Program-made: the position numbers and the translations under genes | The notes under the pieces: generated by a model | The model's database searches: none | What the model saw: only the letters and a program-made list of their open reading frames with translations | Told to the model about the DNA's origin: nothing | Part shown: in pieces, positions 16,580-25,269 of the stretch | Layout of the letters: every line of letters begins with the position of its first letter | Numbering within the stretch: the first letter of the stretch is position 1 | Origin: Pseudomonas palleroniana | Lineage (GTDB): Bacteria > Pseudomonadota > Gammaproteobacteria > Pseudomonadales > Pseudomonadaceae | Direction of reading: 5' to 3' | NCBI RefSeq assembly: GCF_003031675.1 | Contig: NZ_PYWX01000087.1 | Location: forward strand, 1-64,000 | DNA length: 64,000 nt

Positions 16580-18370
16580 TCAGAAGTTCACGCCGAAGCT
16601 GAGGGCGATAAAGTCGCGGTCGGTCAGGGTGTTGTAGTCGCCACCAAAGAAGTCGGTGTAGCTGAGGCTGGCGGTATAGGTGTTGCGGTAGTCCGCATCC
16701 ACGCCGACGCTGATCGCCTTGGCGCCTTCGTTGAAAATGCCGTTGGGGCCGTAGCCACTGACGTCATGGGACCACGACAGGTTGGGCTTGAGGTTCACCC
16801 CGGCGAACACGTTGTTGTAGTCCAGGATCGCCCGGGCGCGGTAACCCCAGGAGTTGGCGGTGACGAAACCGTCGGTATCGCCCTGGAACCCGTAGGCACC
16901 GAACACCGAGTCGCGGCCATAGCGCAGCTTGGTTTTGGCTTCCAGGCCGCCGACGTGCACGAACGCCGCCTCACCCACCAGGGTCAGGCGTTCGGCGCCC
17001 AGCACCTGGTCGAAGAACTGGGTCATGGTGCTTTGGATCTGGGTGATTTCCTTGCGGCGATAGCCTGAGTTGTCAGAGCCGAACGAGCTGCGGATCGGCG
17101 AAGCGGTATTACCGGCAATCGGGTTGACCAGCGCCAGGGTCAAATCGGTGGTGTTGAGTTGCACCGGTGCGTTGGGGCGGTAGCTGATCTCTCCGGTCCA
17201 GGCCGTGCCGGTCGGCAAGGTGGTGGAGAAGCTGGCGCCGTACAGGCGGATGTCTTCCGGGTAGTCGAGGTAATACTGGCCGCGACCGAGCATAGTGCTT
17301 TGGGCCAGCCCCGCGCCGGAGCCGGGGGCAATGGCGTTGGCAGCGTTGGCGATACGCCCGATGGTCGCCAGGTTGGTGTTGGCGGTAATCGTTCCCACGG
17401 TGGGCGTACGGCTGTGGTAGTTCATGAAGTACAGGCCGTATTCGGTGTCATTCCCCAGCCAGCGCAACGCCGCGCCGAACTGGCCGCCATCGCGGGCTTC
17501 GCGGTCTTTGGCACGCTGCACCACCACGCCTTCGCGGGTGACCTGGAAGCCCTGGCCGAACGCCGCCGCCACTGGCTGCAACGGCGCGATCGCCGGGCTG
17601 CCGACGGTGTAGTTGTTGTTGCAGCCATGGGCAACCACGTCGTTGCCGAAGAAGGTGCCGCAGTTATCCACCACGGTGTTTTCCCAGTTCAACTGGTAGA
17701 AGCCTTCCACCGAGAGCTGATTGGTCAGGCTCTGGGAAGCGAACAGCATGTTGACCGGGATCAGCCCCTCCTTGATTTCAGCGCCCGGACGGCGAAAGGC
17801 CGAGACGTCGATGGGGTTGATGCTGTTGATCGAGTTACCGATAAACGTACTCTCGCCCCAGCTCACCACCTGTTTACCGACGCGCACAGCGCCCGGCAGG
17901 TCGCCGATGGAGTAGTTGTGATACACGAAGGCATCGAGCAACTCATAGCCGGAAGAGCGCGCGCCCTCGTCACGGTGGTTATTGCTGATCGGCTTGAATT
18001 CGCGGTCTTCGTCTTGCAGTTCGAAGTCGTACCAGTACTTGCCGCGCACGAACACGCCGCTGTCGCCGTACTTGAGCTCCAGGTCGTGAATGCCCTTGAA
18101 AATCTTGGAGAAGGTTTCACCCTTTTTGAAGTTCAGCCGCCCGTCATCCCCGGTGGACGCCTGCCCCGTCCCACCGTTGGAAACGCCGACCAGCTTCTTG
18201 TCGGCATCGCGCATGCCCCAGCTGGCGCCGACCGACAGCGAAGAATCGAATTGCCCTTCGACCTCGCCAATATTGAACGAAACCGCCTGGGCCTGGGCAC
18301 AGCAGCCCAGTGCAACCGCTGCGGCGAGCGCCTGTGGCGTGAAGATGGCGCGCATTGTTGTTTTTGTCAT
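16580..18370 (-). CDS. DUF1302 family outer-membrane protein
   Basis: This is a 596-residue exported protein of the DUF1302 family, probably a beta-barrel. The start at 18370 has GGGGAAG upstream and gives a signal peptide ending in AQA (residues 1-29). The body has alternating polar and aromatic strands and ends in an aromatic residue (FGVNF), typical of outer-membrane barrels. It forms a two-gene operon with the DUF1329 gene. The longer in-frame extension upstream has no ribosome-binding site and was excluded. It may be a channel for a hydrophobic substrate. Confidence 0.82.
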   Translation of the reverse strand: MTKTTMRAIFTPQALAAAVALGCCAQAQAVSFNIGEVEGQFDSSLSVGASWGMRDADKKLVGVSNGGTGQASTGDDGRLNFKKGETFSKIFKGIHDLELKYGDSGVFVRGKYWYDFELQDEDREFKPISNNHRDEGARSSGYELLDAFVYHNYSIGDLPGAVRVGKQVVSWGESTFIGNSINSINPIDVSAFRRPGAEIKEGLIPVNMLFASQSLTNQLSVEGFYQLNWENTVVDNCGTFFGNDVVAHGCNNNYTVGSPAIAPLQPVAAAFGQGFQVTREGVVVQRAKDREARDGGQFGAALRWLGNDTEYGLYFMNYHSRTPTVGTITANTNLATIGRIANAANAIAPGSGAGLAQSTMLGRGQYYLDYPEDIRLYGASFSTTLPTGTAWTGEISYRPNAPVQLNTTDLTLALVNPIAGNTASPIRSSFGSDNSGYRRKEITQIQSTMTQFFDQVLGAERLTLVGEAAFVHVGGLEAKTKLRYGRDSVFGAYGFQGDTDGFVTANSWGYRARAILDYNNVFAGVNLKPNLSWSHDVSGYGPNGIFNEGAKAISVGVDADYRNTYTASLSYTDFFGGDYNTLTDRDFIALSFGVNF

Positions 18371-18723
18371 GCGTCTTCCCCGGTGAGTGACAGAAGGCTC
18401 CACCCTACTGCCGCTCGCCAGGAGGGATAAGCGCACCAAGGAGGTATTCGCGTTGTCGCTCGAAAGGATGAACAGCCGCTCTGGCCGGGCTGCGGGCGGG
18501 GCCATGGATCGGGTAGATGACCCGTTATCAGAGGGATGGATGGCACACCGGCAACTGTTGCCAATCCGGTAACAGTCCTTGTCCCGATCCGCTATTACTC
18601 ATTTCGTTACAACGGATTATTCTAAGCGGGCTTTCAGGGCAAACCGCCCGCTCCCACCTTCGGGAGAAAAGTCTGATTTCAACGGATTGGCTAATATATT
18701 CAATCTGTTACAGGTGTTCACCG

Positions 18724-18789
18724 ACGTTGATTTATCGCTCCTTGATCCAACGTCTTACTTCGGCCGCTGCTTTTGCAGCGGCCTTTTTT
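18724..18789 (+). ncRNA. Candidate small RNA 3' end with terminator
   Basis: A hairpin ACGTTG/CAACGT (18724-18729 with 18748-18753) is followed by a strong terminator, GGCCGCTGC-TTTT-GCAGCGGCC plus a T-run (18762-18789). Both read on the plus strand, where no gene lies upstream: the neighbours on both sides are on the minus strand. A plus-strand transcript starting around 18690 would explain them. An AT-rich TAATATATT at about 18690-18700 could be its -10. No known RNA family is recognised. Confidence 0.35.
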
Positions 18790-18800
18790 ATGCCCCCAAT

Positions 18801-18826
18801 AAAACGGGGCGCCCTCAGCGCCCCGT
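18801..18826 (-). terminator. Terminator of the SDR operon
   Basis: ACGGGGCGC-CCTCA-GCGCCCCGT forms a strong hairpin followed on the minus strand by TTTTATT. It is 27 bases past the SDR stop codon. Confidence 0.8.
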
Positions 18827-18852
18827 TGGATTGTATATTTTTCGAACAATGA

Positions 18853-19764
18853 TCAGAGGCTGAACTTCTGCAAGTTGGCCATCATCTCTTTCAAGGCTTC
18901 GATATTGTCCTTGGGGTGCGCGGCGCCTTCAAAGTCGCAGATCTGCGCCCAGTGCGCCGCGACATCCTCGGGTGAGAAGCCGGCGTCGGGGTCAAAGCCC
19001 ACCCCGAGGCTGCGCTCCCAGCGGGTTTTGCCGATCCAACCGCCCCCCACTTCGAACAACCCGGCCGTTTCCTGGCAGGCCTCGCTGCCCAAGTAGACCA
19101 CCAGCGGGCTGACCAGCTCCGGCTTGAGGCGCTCGAACACCTGCGGCGGGATCAGCCCTTCGGTCATGCGCGTGCCGCCGGTGGGGGCAATGGCATTGAC
19201 CAGGATATTGTTCTTGCGCCCTTCCAGCGCCAGGGTGCGGGTCAAGCCGTACAAGCCCAACTTGGCCATGCCGTAGTTGGACTGGCCGAAGTTGCCGTAG
19301 ATACCTGAAGTGGAGGCGGTGAAAATCACCCGCCCGTAACCTTGTTCACGCAGATGCGGCCAGGCGGCGCGGGTGACTTTATAGGCACCTTCGACATGCA
19401 CCCGATACACCAGGTCCCAATCGCTGTCGTCCATTTTATGGAAGGTCTTGTCGCGCAGGATGCCGGCGTTGTTCACCACCACGTCGATGCGGCCGAAAAC
19501 GTCGAGGGCGTTCTGTACGATCTTGTCACCGTCGGTGACGGAGTCATGGTTGGCTTCGGCAATACCCCCTGCCGCACGGATTTCAGCCACCACCCGATCG
19601 GCCGCCGAGGCATTGGCGCCTTCGCCCTGGGCCGAGCCGCCCAGGTCGTTGACCAATACTCTGGCCCCATGTGCGGCGAACAGCAGCGCATGGGCCCGGC
19701 CCAACCCACCGCCGGCACCGGTGACGATCACGACCTTATCCTGGAACTGCACTGATTCACTCAT
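18853..19764 (-). CDS. SDR-family oxidoreductase, multifunctional-enzyme type
   Basis: This is an NAD(P)-dependent short-chain dehydrogenase of 303 residues from the ATG at 19764 (GGAG upstream). The cofactor motif is TGAGGGLG near residue 15, followed by NNAG. The catalytic Ser/Tyr/Lys lie in TASTSGIYGNFGQSNYGMAK. It resembles the (3R)-hydroxyacyl-CoA dehydrogenase part of MFE-2/17-beta-HSD type 4, which suggests acyl-CoA or steroid-like substrates. It is the last gene after the hydrolase and aldolase genes on the same strand, with a 119-base gap. Confidence 0.83.
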   Translation of the reverse strand: MSESVQFQDKVVIVTGAGGGLGRAHALLFAAHGARVLVNDLGGSAQGEGANASAADRVVAEIRAAGGIAEANHDSVTDGDKIVQNALDVFGRIDVVVNNAGILRDKTFHKMDDSDWDLVYRVHVEGAYKVTRAAWPHLREQGYGRVIFTASTSGIYGNFGQSNYGMAKLGLYGLTRTLALEGRKNNILVNAIAPTGGTRMTEGLIPPQVFERLKPELVSPLVVYLGSEACQETAGLFEVGGGWIGKTRWERSLGVGFDPDAGFSPEDVAAHWAQICDFEGAAHPKDNIEALKEMMANLQKFSL

Positions 19765-19883
19765 ACCGAACTCCGCTGGCGACAATGGGCAATGGACTGA
19801 GTGTCAGGCACCCAGCCTCTGGTCACAATAAAGTCGGCCGGGGCTGAATGGTGCGCGATAAGGCAGCGGGATGATTGCGCCGC

Positions 19884-20786
19884 TCAGGAATAGGCCGCAC
19901 GCGACTCAGACGGGCCAATACGCTCGCGAAACGCCAAATAGTGTTTGAGCACCTGTACGGGGGCTTCGATCTGCGGATAGTGGCCGATGTTGGCCAGCAA
20001 CACCGTATCGGCGTGGGGCACCAACTGCTCATAACGCGCCACCATGTGGGCGCCGGAGATGGGATCGACCTCACCATCGATCACGCGCAGGGGCACCTCG
20101 CCACATTGCATCGCGCCCACCCAGCGCTCACGCAGGCGGCGGCGCTGCGGGATGTAGGCGATCAGCTTGTGCAGGATACGTGGGCCGTCGTTGCAGTTGA
20201 GCAGGCTCCAGAAATCATCCAGCACGCTTTCACTGGGCCGTGTGTGTGGGCCGAAAATCTGGTTGAAGCTGTTGGCCATCGCATTGCGTCCAAAGGCACG
20301 GCCGATCATCCAGCCAAGGGGGCTGAGCAACAATTTCTGCACCAGGGCCGGGCGGTGGGTTTCCGGGAACAGCCCGCCATTGAGGAACACGCAACTGGCC
20401 ATCTGAAACCGACCTTCGTAGTGGCGGGCGAGCAATTCCTGGGCGACGCTGTCGCCATAGTCATGCGCCAACACATGCACGGGCTGCTCTATTCCCAAGT
20501 GTTCGAGCAATGCCTGTTGCAGATCCGCCTGCTCCAACAGGCAATAGTCGTGGTCCAGGGGTTTGGCCGAATCGCCAAAGCCCAGCATGTCGCAGGCGAT
20601 CACCAGGTTGCGCTGCGCCAGGGGCTGCCACAGGTAATGCCAGTCCCAGCTACCGGTGGGGAAGCCATGGATCATCAAGAGCGGTTCGCCCTGCCCGGCC
20701 ACCCAATAACGAATCGAGTAGCCACGAAAGACGAACTCCTGGCTACGTTTGCGCCAGGCTCTGAGGGGGATTTCGGCAAGAGGCAT
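19884..20786 (-). CDS. Alpha/beta hydrolase, MEST/epoxide-hydrolase-like
   Basis: This is a 300-residue cytosolic alpha/beta hydrolase. The oxyanion motif is HGFPTGSWDW (residues 40-49). The nucleophile is an aspartate, D109, in AHDYGDSVAQELL, as in haloalkane dehalogenases and epoxide hydrolases rather than serine esterases. The catalytic His is H269 in GHYPQIEAP. The nucleophile region is strikingly like animal MEST (PEG1) proteins. The start overlaps the stop of the class II aldolase gene, so the two are coupled. The substrate is unknown. Confidence 0.82.
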   Translation of the reverse strand: MPLAEIPLRAWRKRSQEFVFRGYSIRYWVAGQGEPLLMIHGFPTGSWDWHYLWQPLAQRNLVIACDMLGFGDSAKPLDHDYCLLEQADLQQALLEHLGIEQPVHVLAHDYGDSVAQELLARHYEGRFQMASCVFLNGGLFPETHRPALVQKLLLSPLGWMIGRAFGRNAMANSFNQIFGPHTRPSESVLDDFWSLLNCNDGPRILHKLIAYIPQRRRLRERWVGAMQCGEVPLRVIDGEVDPISGAHMVARYEQLVPHADTVLLANIGHYPQIEAPVQVLKHYLAFRERIGPSESRAAYS

Positions 20787-21568
20787 CAGCTTTTATACCC
20801 AGGGTCCTGCAGGTCCAATTTACGCAACAAGGCCGGCCAGGCCAGTGCACCGCCCATACCTTGTGCGCTCTTTGTGACAGCTGCCACCATCGCCTTGGCC
20901 CCGGCAAGGATCTGCGGCTCGATGGCAATCAATTCGGCGCCGCCGTTTTGCGCCAGGACCTGGATATCGCAGGCGCGCTGGAAGGTGAACATCATCAGGA
21001 AGGTGTCGGCAATGCTGCTGCCGCAGGTGAGCAGACCGTGGTTGTGCAGCATCAGGAAATTGTTCTCGCCCAGGTCGGCCTGCAGGCAGGCCTTTTCCTC
21101 GTGGTTCAGCGCCACACCTTCATAGGCGTGATACGCCAGGCTCGACAGCACGAACAACGATTGCTGGCTGATGGGCAACACGCCCTGCTTCTGCGCAGCG
21201 ACGGCAACACCGGCCGCAGTGTGGGTGTGCAATACGCACACCACGTCGTGGCGCACCTCATGAATGGCACTGTGGATGGTGTAGCCCGCGGGGTTGATCT
21301 CGTAGGGGCTGTCCATCCGCTTGTTGCCGGCCTGGTCGACTTTGACCAGGCTCGACGCCGTGATTTCGTGGAACATCAGCCCGTAGGGGTTGATCAGGAA
21401 ATCATCGGTGCCCGGCACCTTGGCCGAAATATGCGTGAAGATCAGATCATCCCAGCCATGCAACGCCACCAGGCGATAGCAAGCCGCAAGGTCGACACGG
21501 GTCTGCCATTCGGCAGCGCTGACCTGATCTTTGACATTCTGTGGCGCTTGAACAGGGGCTAGGCTCAC
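20786..21568 (-). CDS. Class II aldolase/adducin family protein
   Basis: This 260-residue protein has the metal-binding histidines of class II aldolases in LHTHTAAG (around residue 112) and HNHGLL (around residue 178). Members cleave or epimerise sugar phosphates, but this subgroup, often labelled only as a class II aldolase domain protein, has no settled substrate. It is the first gene of a three-gene minus-strand group with the MEST-like hydrolase and the SDR, and the start overlaps the hydrolase gene. Confidence 0.82.
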   Translation of the reverse strand: MSLAPVQAPQNVKDQVSAAEWQTRVDLAACYRLVALHGWDDLIFTHISAKVPGTDDFLINPYGLMFHEITASSLVKVDQAGNKRMDSPYEINPAGYTIHSAIHEVRHDVVCVLHTHTAAGVAVAAQKQGVLPISQQSLFVLSSLAYHAYEGVALNHEEKACLQADLGENNFLMLHNHGLLTCGSSIADTFLMMFTFQRACDIQVLAQNGGAELIAIEPQILAGAKAMVAAVTKSAQGMGGALAWPALLRKLDLQDPGYKS

Positions 21569-21764
21569 GGCAACGACCTCCTTGGTGCATTTCTTATTAT
21601 TTTTTGAGTGAGGGGCCAGTCTAGTCAGGCGTCGTGGCGTGCGGAGTCGCCTTGCCAGCCAGCTTGATGACTGAACGAGTCAGCCATGAGAATAGTACAA
21701 GTCGTGTCAGAGAACCGCCGCCAATAAAGGCGCGGCGGACGCTGGTATTGTTGCGCGCTTGCGA

Positions 21765-22220
21765 TCAGCCGCGCAGTGCGATGATCAACTCGGCCAACCA
21801 CGGTTCGGCGTCGGCTTCCGGGGTCACGCTTTCGCTGGCGTCCAGACGCAGCATCGGCAGTACCTCACGTACGCCCAGTTCGCCGAACAGCTCGCGCATT
21901 TGCTCGCCACCGCCGCAGAAGGTGTCGCCATAACTGGCGTCGCCCAGGCCGATCACGGCACCGGGCAGGCCACGCCAGGCCGCCGGCAGTTGGTCACGGA
22001 TGCTCGAATACAGGGGTTGCAGGTTGTCGGGCAATTCCCCCATGCCGGTGGTAGAGGTCACCGCCAGAAACGCCTGGGGGGCAAACGCCTGCACATCGGC
22101 CAGGGTGGCGCGAGGGTTGTGCCAGGCTTCAAAACCGGCCGCGTTGAGGATGCCGACGGCGTGGCGGGCGACTTCTTCAGCCGTGCCGTACACCGAGCCG
22201 GAAAGGATGGCGACTTTCAT
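21765..22220 (-). CDS. Flavodoxin (MioC-like)
   Basis: This is a 151-residue FMN-binding electron-transfer protein. The phosphate-binding loop is SGSVYGTAEE at residues 8-17, and later loops (STTGMGELPDN and GLGDASYGDTFCGGG) match the flavin ring-binding segments. The start is the ATG at 22220 with AGGA upstream; a TTG codon just before it is not needed. It is transcribed away from the LOV gene, from a shared 128-base gap. Confidence 0.88.
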   Translation of the reverse strand: MKVAILSGSVYGTAEEVARHAVGILNAAGFEAWHNPRATLADVQAFAPQAFLAVTSTTGMGELPDNLQPLYSSIRDQLPAAWRGLPGAVIGLGDASYGDTFCGGGEQMRELFGELGVREVLPMLRLDASESVTPEADAEPWLAELIIALRG

Positions 22221-22348
22221 CAATCTGATCCTGTCATTGAGCGAAAGCGTGGGATATTAGCAGTAGGCGCAAATTTTTCAGCGCGCCACGTGCAACATTC
22301 AAGACTTGCCATAAACTCCAAACTCCAGAACACGCCACGGACCGCTCG

Positions 22349-22816
22349 ATGATTAACGCCAAGCTGATGCAAATGGTGGTCAACGCTTCCAACGACGGTA
22401 TCGTCGTCGCCGAACGCGAAGGCAAGGACAAGCCGCTGATCTACGTCAACCCGGCGTTCGAACGCCTGACCGGCTACGCGCTGGACGACATCCTGTATCA
22501 GGACTGCCGTTTCCTGCAGTCGGGTGACCGCGACCAACCCGCCCTGATGGCCATTCGCGAAGCCCTCGACAGCGGCGGTGCCTGCCGCGAAATCCTGCGC
22601 AACTACCGCAAGGACGGCACCCACTTCTGGAACGAGTTGTCGCTTTCCACGGTGTACAACGAAGCGGATAAGCAGACCTACTTCGTCGGTGTGCAAAAAG
22701 ACGTCACCACCCAAGTCAAAGCCCAGCAGCGCGTGACACAGCTGGAGGCCGAAGTGGCCGAGCTTAAACGCGAGCTGGCGGCGCTCAAGGCGACGAGTGG
22801 ATTTAACAAACTGTAA
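22349..22816 (+). CDS. Short LOV-domain blue-light photoreceptor (SB1/SB2-LOV type)
   Basis: This 155-residue protein consists of a single LOV domain with short N- and C-terminal helical extensions and no output domain. The photoactive cysteine is C53 in the motif QDCRFLQ (canonical NCRFLQ), the same residue number as in the P. putida SB1-LOV protein. Other flavin-contact segments (VNPAFERLTGY, NYRKDGTHFWNEL and FVGVQKDVT) are intact, so it should bind FMN and form the cysteinyl adduct. The C-terminal helix has heptad-like Leu/Val spacing (residues ~118-145), consistent with dimerisation. It neighbours a PilZ gene and a LitR-like regulator. Confidence 0.93.
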   Translation: MINAKLMQMVVNASNDGIVVAEREGKDKPLIYVNPAFERLTGYALDDILYQDCRFLQSGDRDQPALMAIREALDSGGACREILRNYRKDGTHFWNELSLSTVYNEADKQTYFVGVQKDVTTQVKAQQRVTQLEAEVAELKRELAALKATSGFNKL

Positions 22817-22874
22817 AAAATGCAGTCTTTAGAGCGATAATGGCTTTTTAATGCCTCACCCTTGAGCTACATCA

Positions 22875-23480
22875 ATGCACCGCGACGCTCTCTTGACGCA
22901 GGACGAACTGGATTTCATCCAAGATATGCAACATAACCCGCAACTCAACTTGCGGGATGCCGGGTCGAGCCTGACCGTCAATGGCGGTGCACAGATCCGC
23001 GATTTGCTCACGCGGCTGGCCGCCCATGACCATGTCACCATCCAGGCGCAGTTCGACAACCAGCAGCTCACCTTTCCCCTGCAATTGGTTGAAGACGAGT
23101 TTCATGCGGTGCATCTGCGCCTGGGCGTGCCGAGCATTTTCGAAGATGGGCCGATGGTCCGCCCCTGGCGCCTGGCCCTTGAAGCACCGGTGCCGCTGGA
23201 AAACGTACGCGGCAACCCGGGAGCGCTCTGGGTGCATGAGGTGTCATTCAAGGGTGTGCTGGTGGAGTTTCGGGGCCGGGCCAAGCCGCCGAAAACCTTT
23301 TCCCTGTGGTTCAGCCCGTCAGGTTACGAACGCATTGCCTTGCGTGGCGCGCTGGAGCGGGAAACCGCCCGGGGCTTGTTCGCTTATCGCTTGAACCAGA
23401 GTAACGCGGATGAAATCGAGCGCTTGCGCCAGTTCATCCTGCATCAGCATCGCCTGGTCCACCCCCACGTGCATGCCTGA
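22875..23480 (+). CDS. PilZ-domain/YcgR-like protein
   Basis: This 201-residue protein resembles the flagellar-brake YcgR family: an N-terminal YcgR-type domain (residues ~1-95) and a C-terminal PilZ-like domain. The PilZ signature is only partly kept: the RxxxR region is not clear, and the D/NxSxxG motif reads EVSFKG. Binding of cyclic di-GMP is therefore uncertain. It lies 58 bases after the LOV gene on the same strand and converges on the MerR gene with a 2-base gap. Confidence 0.65.
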   Translation: MHRDALLTQDELDFIQDMQHNPQLNLRDAGSSLTVNGGAQIRDLLTRLAAHDHVTIQAQFDNQQLTFPLQLVEDEFHAVHLRLGVPSIFEDGPMVRPWRLALEAPVPLENVRGNPGALWVHEVSFKGVLVEFRGRAKPPKTFSLWFSPSGYERIALRGALERETARGLFAYRLNQSNADEIERLRQFILHQHRLVHPHVHA

Positions 23481-23482
23481 CT

Positions 23483-24442
23483 TCAGGTATCCAACTGCCC
23501 GTTGAGAAACTGCTGCAAGCGGCGCTGCATCAAGCGCCCTTCGTTGCCCAGACAGCCGATGGAGGAGCCTGCGAGGTCGTCTTCGGCCAGTTCCGAAGCC
23601 GCCCCGGCCAGAAACAGCGGGCAATCGAGCGTCAACGCCAACCGGTTCAGACGCTTGTGCAGGTCATGTCGGTGTGAATGGTTGGAGAAGACAACGAGCG
23701 CGCGCGGATGGGTCTTCTCACAGATCAGTGTCAACTCATTAAAAGGCTGGCCCATCGCGAGCACCTTGATGGCCAGGTCATCACGACTGATCAGTAATGC
23801 CGCGACCAGCAACTCCAATTTACGACACTCGCCGGGAATCGCGGCCATCACCACCCGCGGCGCCGAAGAGGCGCAGGCCACCTGCAGGCGCTGCAGGGCC
23901 TGCACGCGCAGGAAGGCATCGTAGAACAGCCATTCGCTGGCCTGACCGAACTGGTTCTGATGATGCAGCAGCTCGCCCCAAAGCGGCATCAGGATGTTCT
24001 GGAACGCCACACTGAGGGGGTAGGTGCCCAGGATCTGGCCATACAACTGCTCCAGCACGCGATCGTCGAAAACACTGACGGCCTGCATCAGGCGTGCCTG
24101 CCATTGCGACCATTCTGCGTTTTCGACCGTGCCCTGCTCGGAACGTACGACTTTTGCCTGCTGCTCGTCACGCGCAAGGATCTTGCCCACCTTGCTCACT
24201 GCCACACCGCGTTCAACCCAATCGAGAATGCGATGAACGGTTTCAATATCGCTCTTGGAGTAGAGCCGATGCCCACTTTCGGTGCGCGTGGGCTGAATCA
24301 GGCCATAACGGCGCTCCCAGGCGCGCAGCGTGACTGGATTGATGCCTGTCAATCTCGAGACTTCACGAATCGGAAACAGCTGATCTGAATCGGTCGGATC
24401 TAGAAGCGAAGTGCTATCTATCGGAGCAGTATTCACGGGCAT
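23483..24442 (-). CDS. MerR-family regulator, LitR/CarH-like without the cobalamin His
   Basis: This 319-residue regulator has an N-terminal MerR helix-turn-helix (residues ~20-90, FPIREVSRLTGINPVTLRAWERRYGL). The C-terminal domain resembles the B12-binding half of CarH/LitR photoreceptors. The cobalamin-ligand motif ExH is ECR here (PGECRKLEL), so the axial histidine is absent and direct AdoCbl sensing is unlikely. Such class II LitR proteins in P. putida act together with a short LOV photoreceptor, and one is encoded next door. I use the ATG at 24442, although a TTG 9 bases upstream is possible. It is divergent from the ABM/folM/folE/folX genes. Confidence 0.85.
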   Translation of the reverse strand: MPVNTAPIDSTSLLDPTDSDQLFPIREVSRLTGINPVTLRAWERRYGLIQPTRTESGHRLYSKSDIETVHRILDWVERGVAVSKVGKILARDEQQAKVVRSEQGTVENAEWSQWQARLMQAVSVFDDRVLEQLYGQILGTYPLSVAFQNILMPLWGELLHHQNQFGQASEWLFYDAFLRVQALQRLQVACASSAPRVVMAAIPGECRKLELLVAALLISRDDLAIKVLAMGQPFNELTLICEKTHPRALVVFSNHSHRHDLHKRLNRLALTLDCPLFLAGAASELAEDDLAGSSIGCLGNEGRLMQRRLQQFLNGQLDT

Positions 24443-24545
24443 TTTGAACAAAAACCAACGGTAACTGGGCGTTCATTTAACGCCTTTAGAACTGTCTTTT
24501 TCAAGGTGTATGCCCTTCAGACCAATGTCACTGGCGCATTTTTGC

Positions 24546-24574
24546 AAAACAGGAATAATCCTTGCCTGTTTTTT
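24546..24574 (+). terminator. Hairpin with T-run in the leader of the ABM gene
   Basis: AAAACAGG pairs with CCTGTTTT around an 11-base loop and is followed by TT. It lies between the divergent MerR promoter region and the ABM start at 24655. It could be an early terminator or attenuator for the plus-strand operon. The stem is short (8 bp, four of them A-T). Confidence 0.3.
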
Positions 24575-24654
24575 CCACGTGGCTGCACTACCCCCGCAGC
24601 TTCGTTCGTGCGCGACCTACCCGGTGCTGCGCACCCGTTATCTGGAGATACACA

Positions 24655-25212
24655 ATGTCTACCTCCCCCGTTACCTTGATGGTCGCGCGTCGCGTGGCCA
24701 AAGGACGCTACGAAGAATTGATGGCCTGGCTGCGCGAAGGCGAGCAACTGGCCACCGACTTCCCGGGTTACCTGGGCTCCGGCGTACTGGCCCCGCCACC
24801 CAACGATGACGAATTTCAGATCATCTTCCGCTTCGCCGACGAAAAAACCCTGCATGCCTGGGAGTTCTCCGCTTCGCGCAGTGCCTGGCTGAGCCGTGGC
24901 AGCGAGCTGTTTGCCGACCCGTCCGAGCATCGCGTCAGAGGTATTGACGGCTGGTTCGGCGCCGCGGGCGCACGCCCTCCCCGCTGGAAACAGGCGGTGG
25001 CTATCTGGCTGGCGTTCTTCCCGGTGTCACTGCTGTTCAATTTCGGCCTTGGGCCATTGCTCAGCGAGCTGGATCTGTTCAGCCGCGTGCTGGTCAGCAC
25101 GGCCGCACTCACGCCATTGATGGTTTACTGCTTTATCCCGTTGTCGACCCACCTGCTGGCAAACTGGCTACATCCCACGCCACCGCGCAAGGCCACTGAA
25201 GCCGCCGCGTGA
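24655..25212 (+). CDS. ABM-domain protein with C-terminal membrane helices
   Basis: This 185-residue protein has an N-terminal antibiotic-biosynthesis-monooxygenase (dimeric ferredoxin-like) domain (residues 1-100) and two C-terminal transmembrane helices (about 115-170). The start has GGAG eight bases upstream. The same ABM-plus-membrane architecture recurs in pseudomonads beside pterin genes. It is the first gene of a probable operon with folM, folE and folX, 57 bases before folM. No enzymatic function is known. Confidence 0.78.
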   Translation: MSTSPVTLMVARRVAKGRYEELMAWLREGEQLATDFPGYLGSGVLAPPPNDDEFQIIFRFADEKTLHAWEFSASRSAWLSRGSELFADPSEHRVRGIDGWFGAAGARPPRWKQAVAIWLAFFPVSLLFNFGLGPLLSELDLFSRVLVSTAALTPLMVYCFIPLSTHLLANWLHPTPPRKATEAAA

Positions 25213-25269
25213 GTACAGGGGGGCCGGTCGCTGGTATCATTTCAACCTGCCAGCGATTTGAGTCCCCCC

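Larger units (their letters stand above)
18371..18852. other. Intergenic region with a possible small RNA
   Basis: The 482-base gap between the DUF1302 gene and the SDR gene (same strand) holds the DUF1302 promoter region, a plus-strand hairpin pair with terminator (18724-18789) and the SDR terminator (18801-18826). No protein-coding frame is convincing. Confidence 0.5.
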
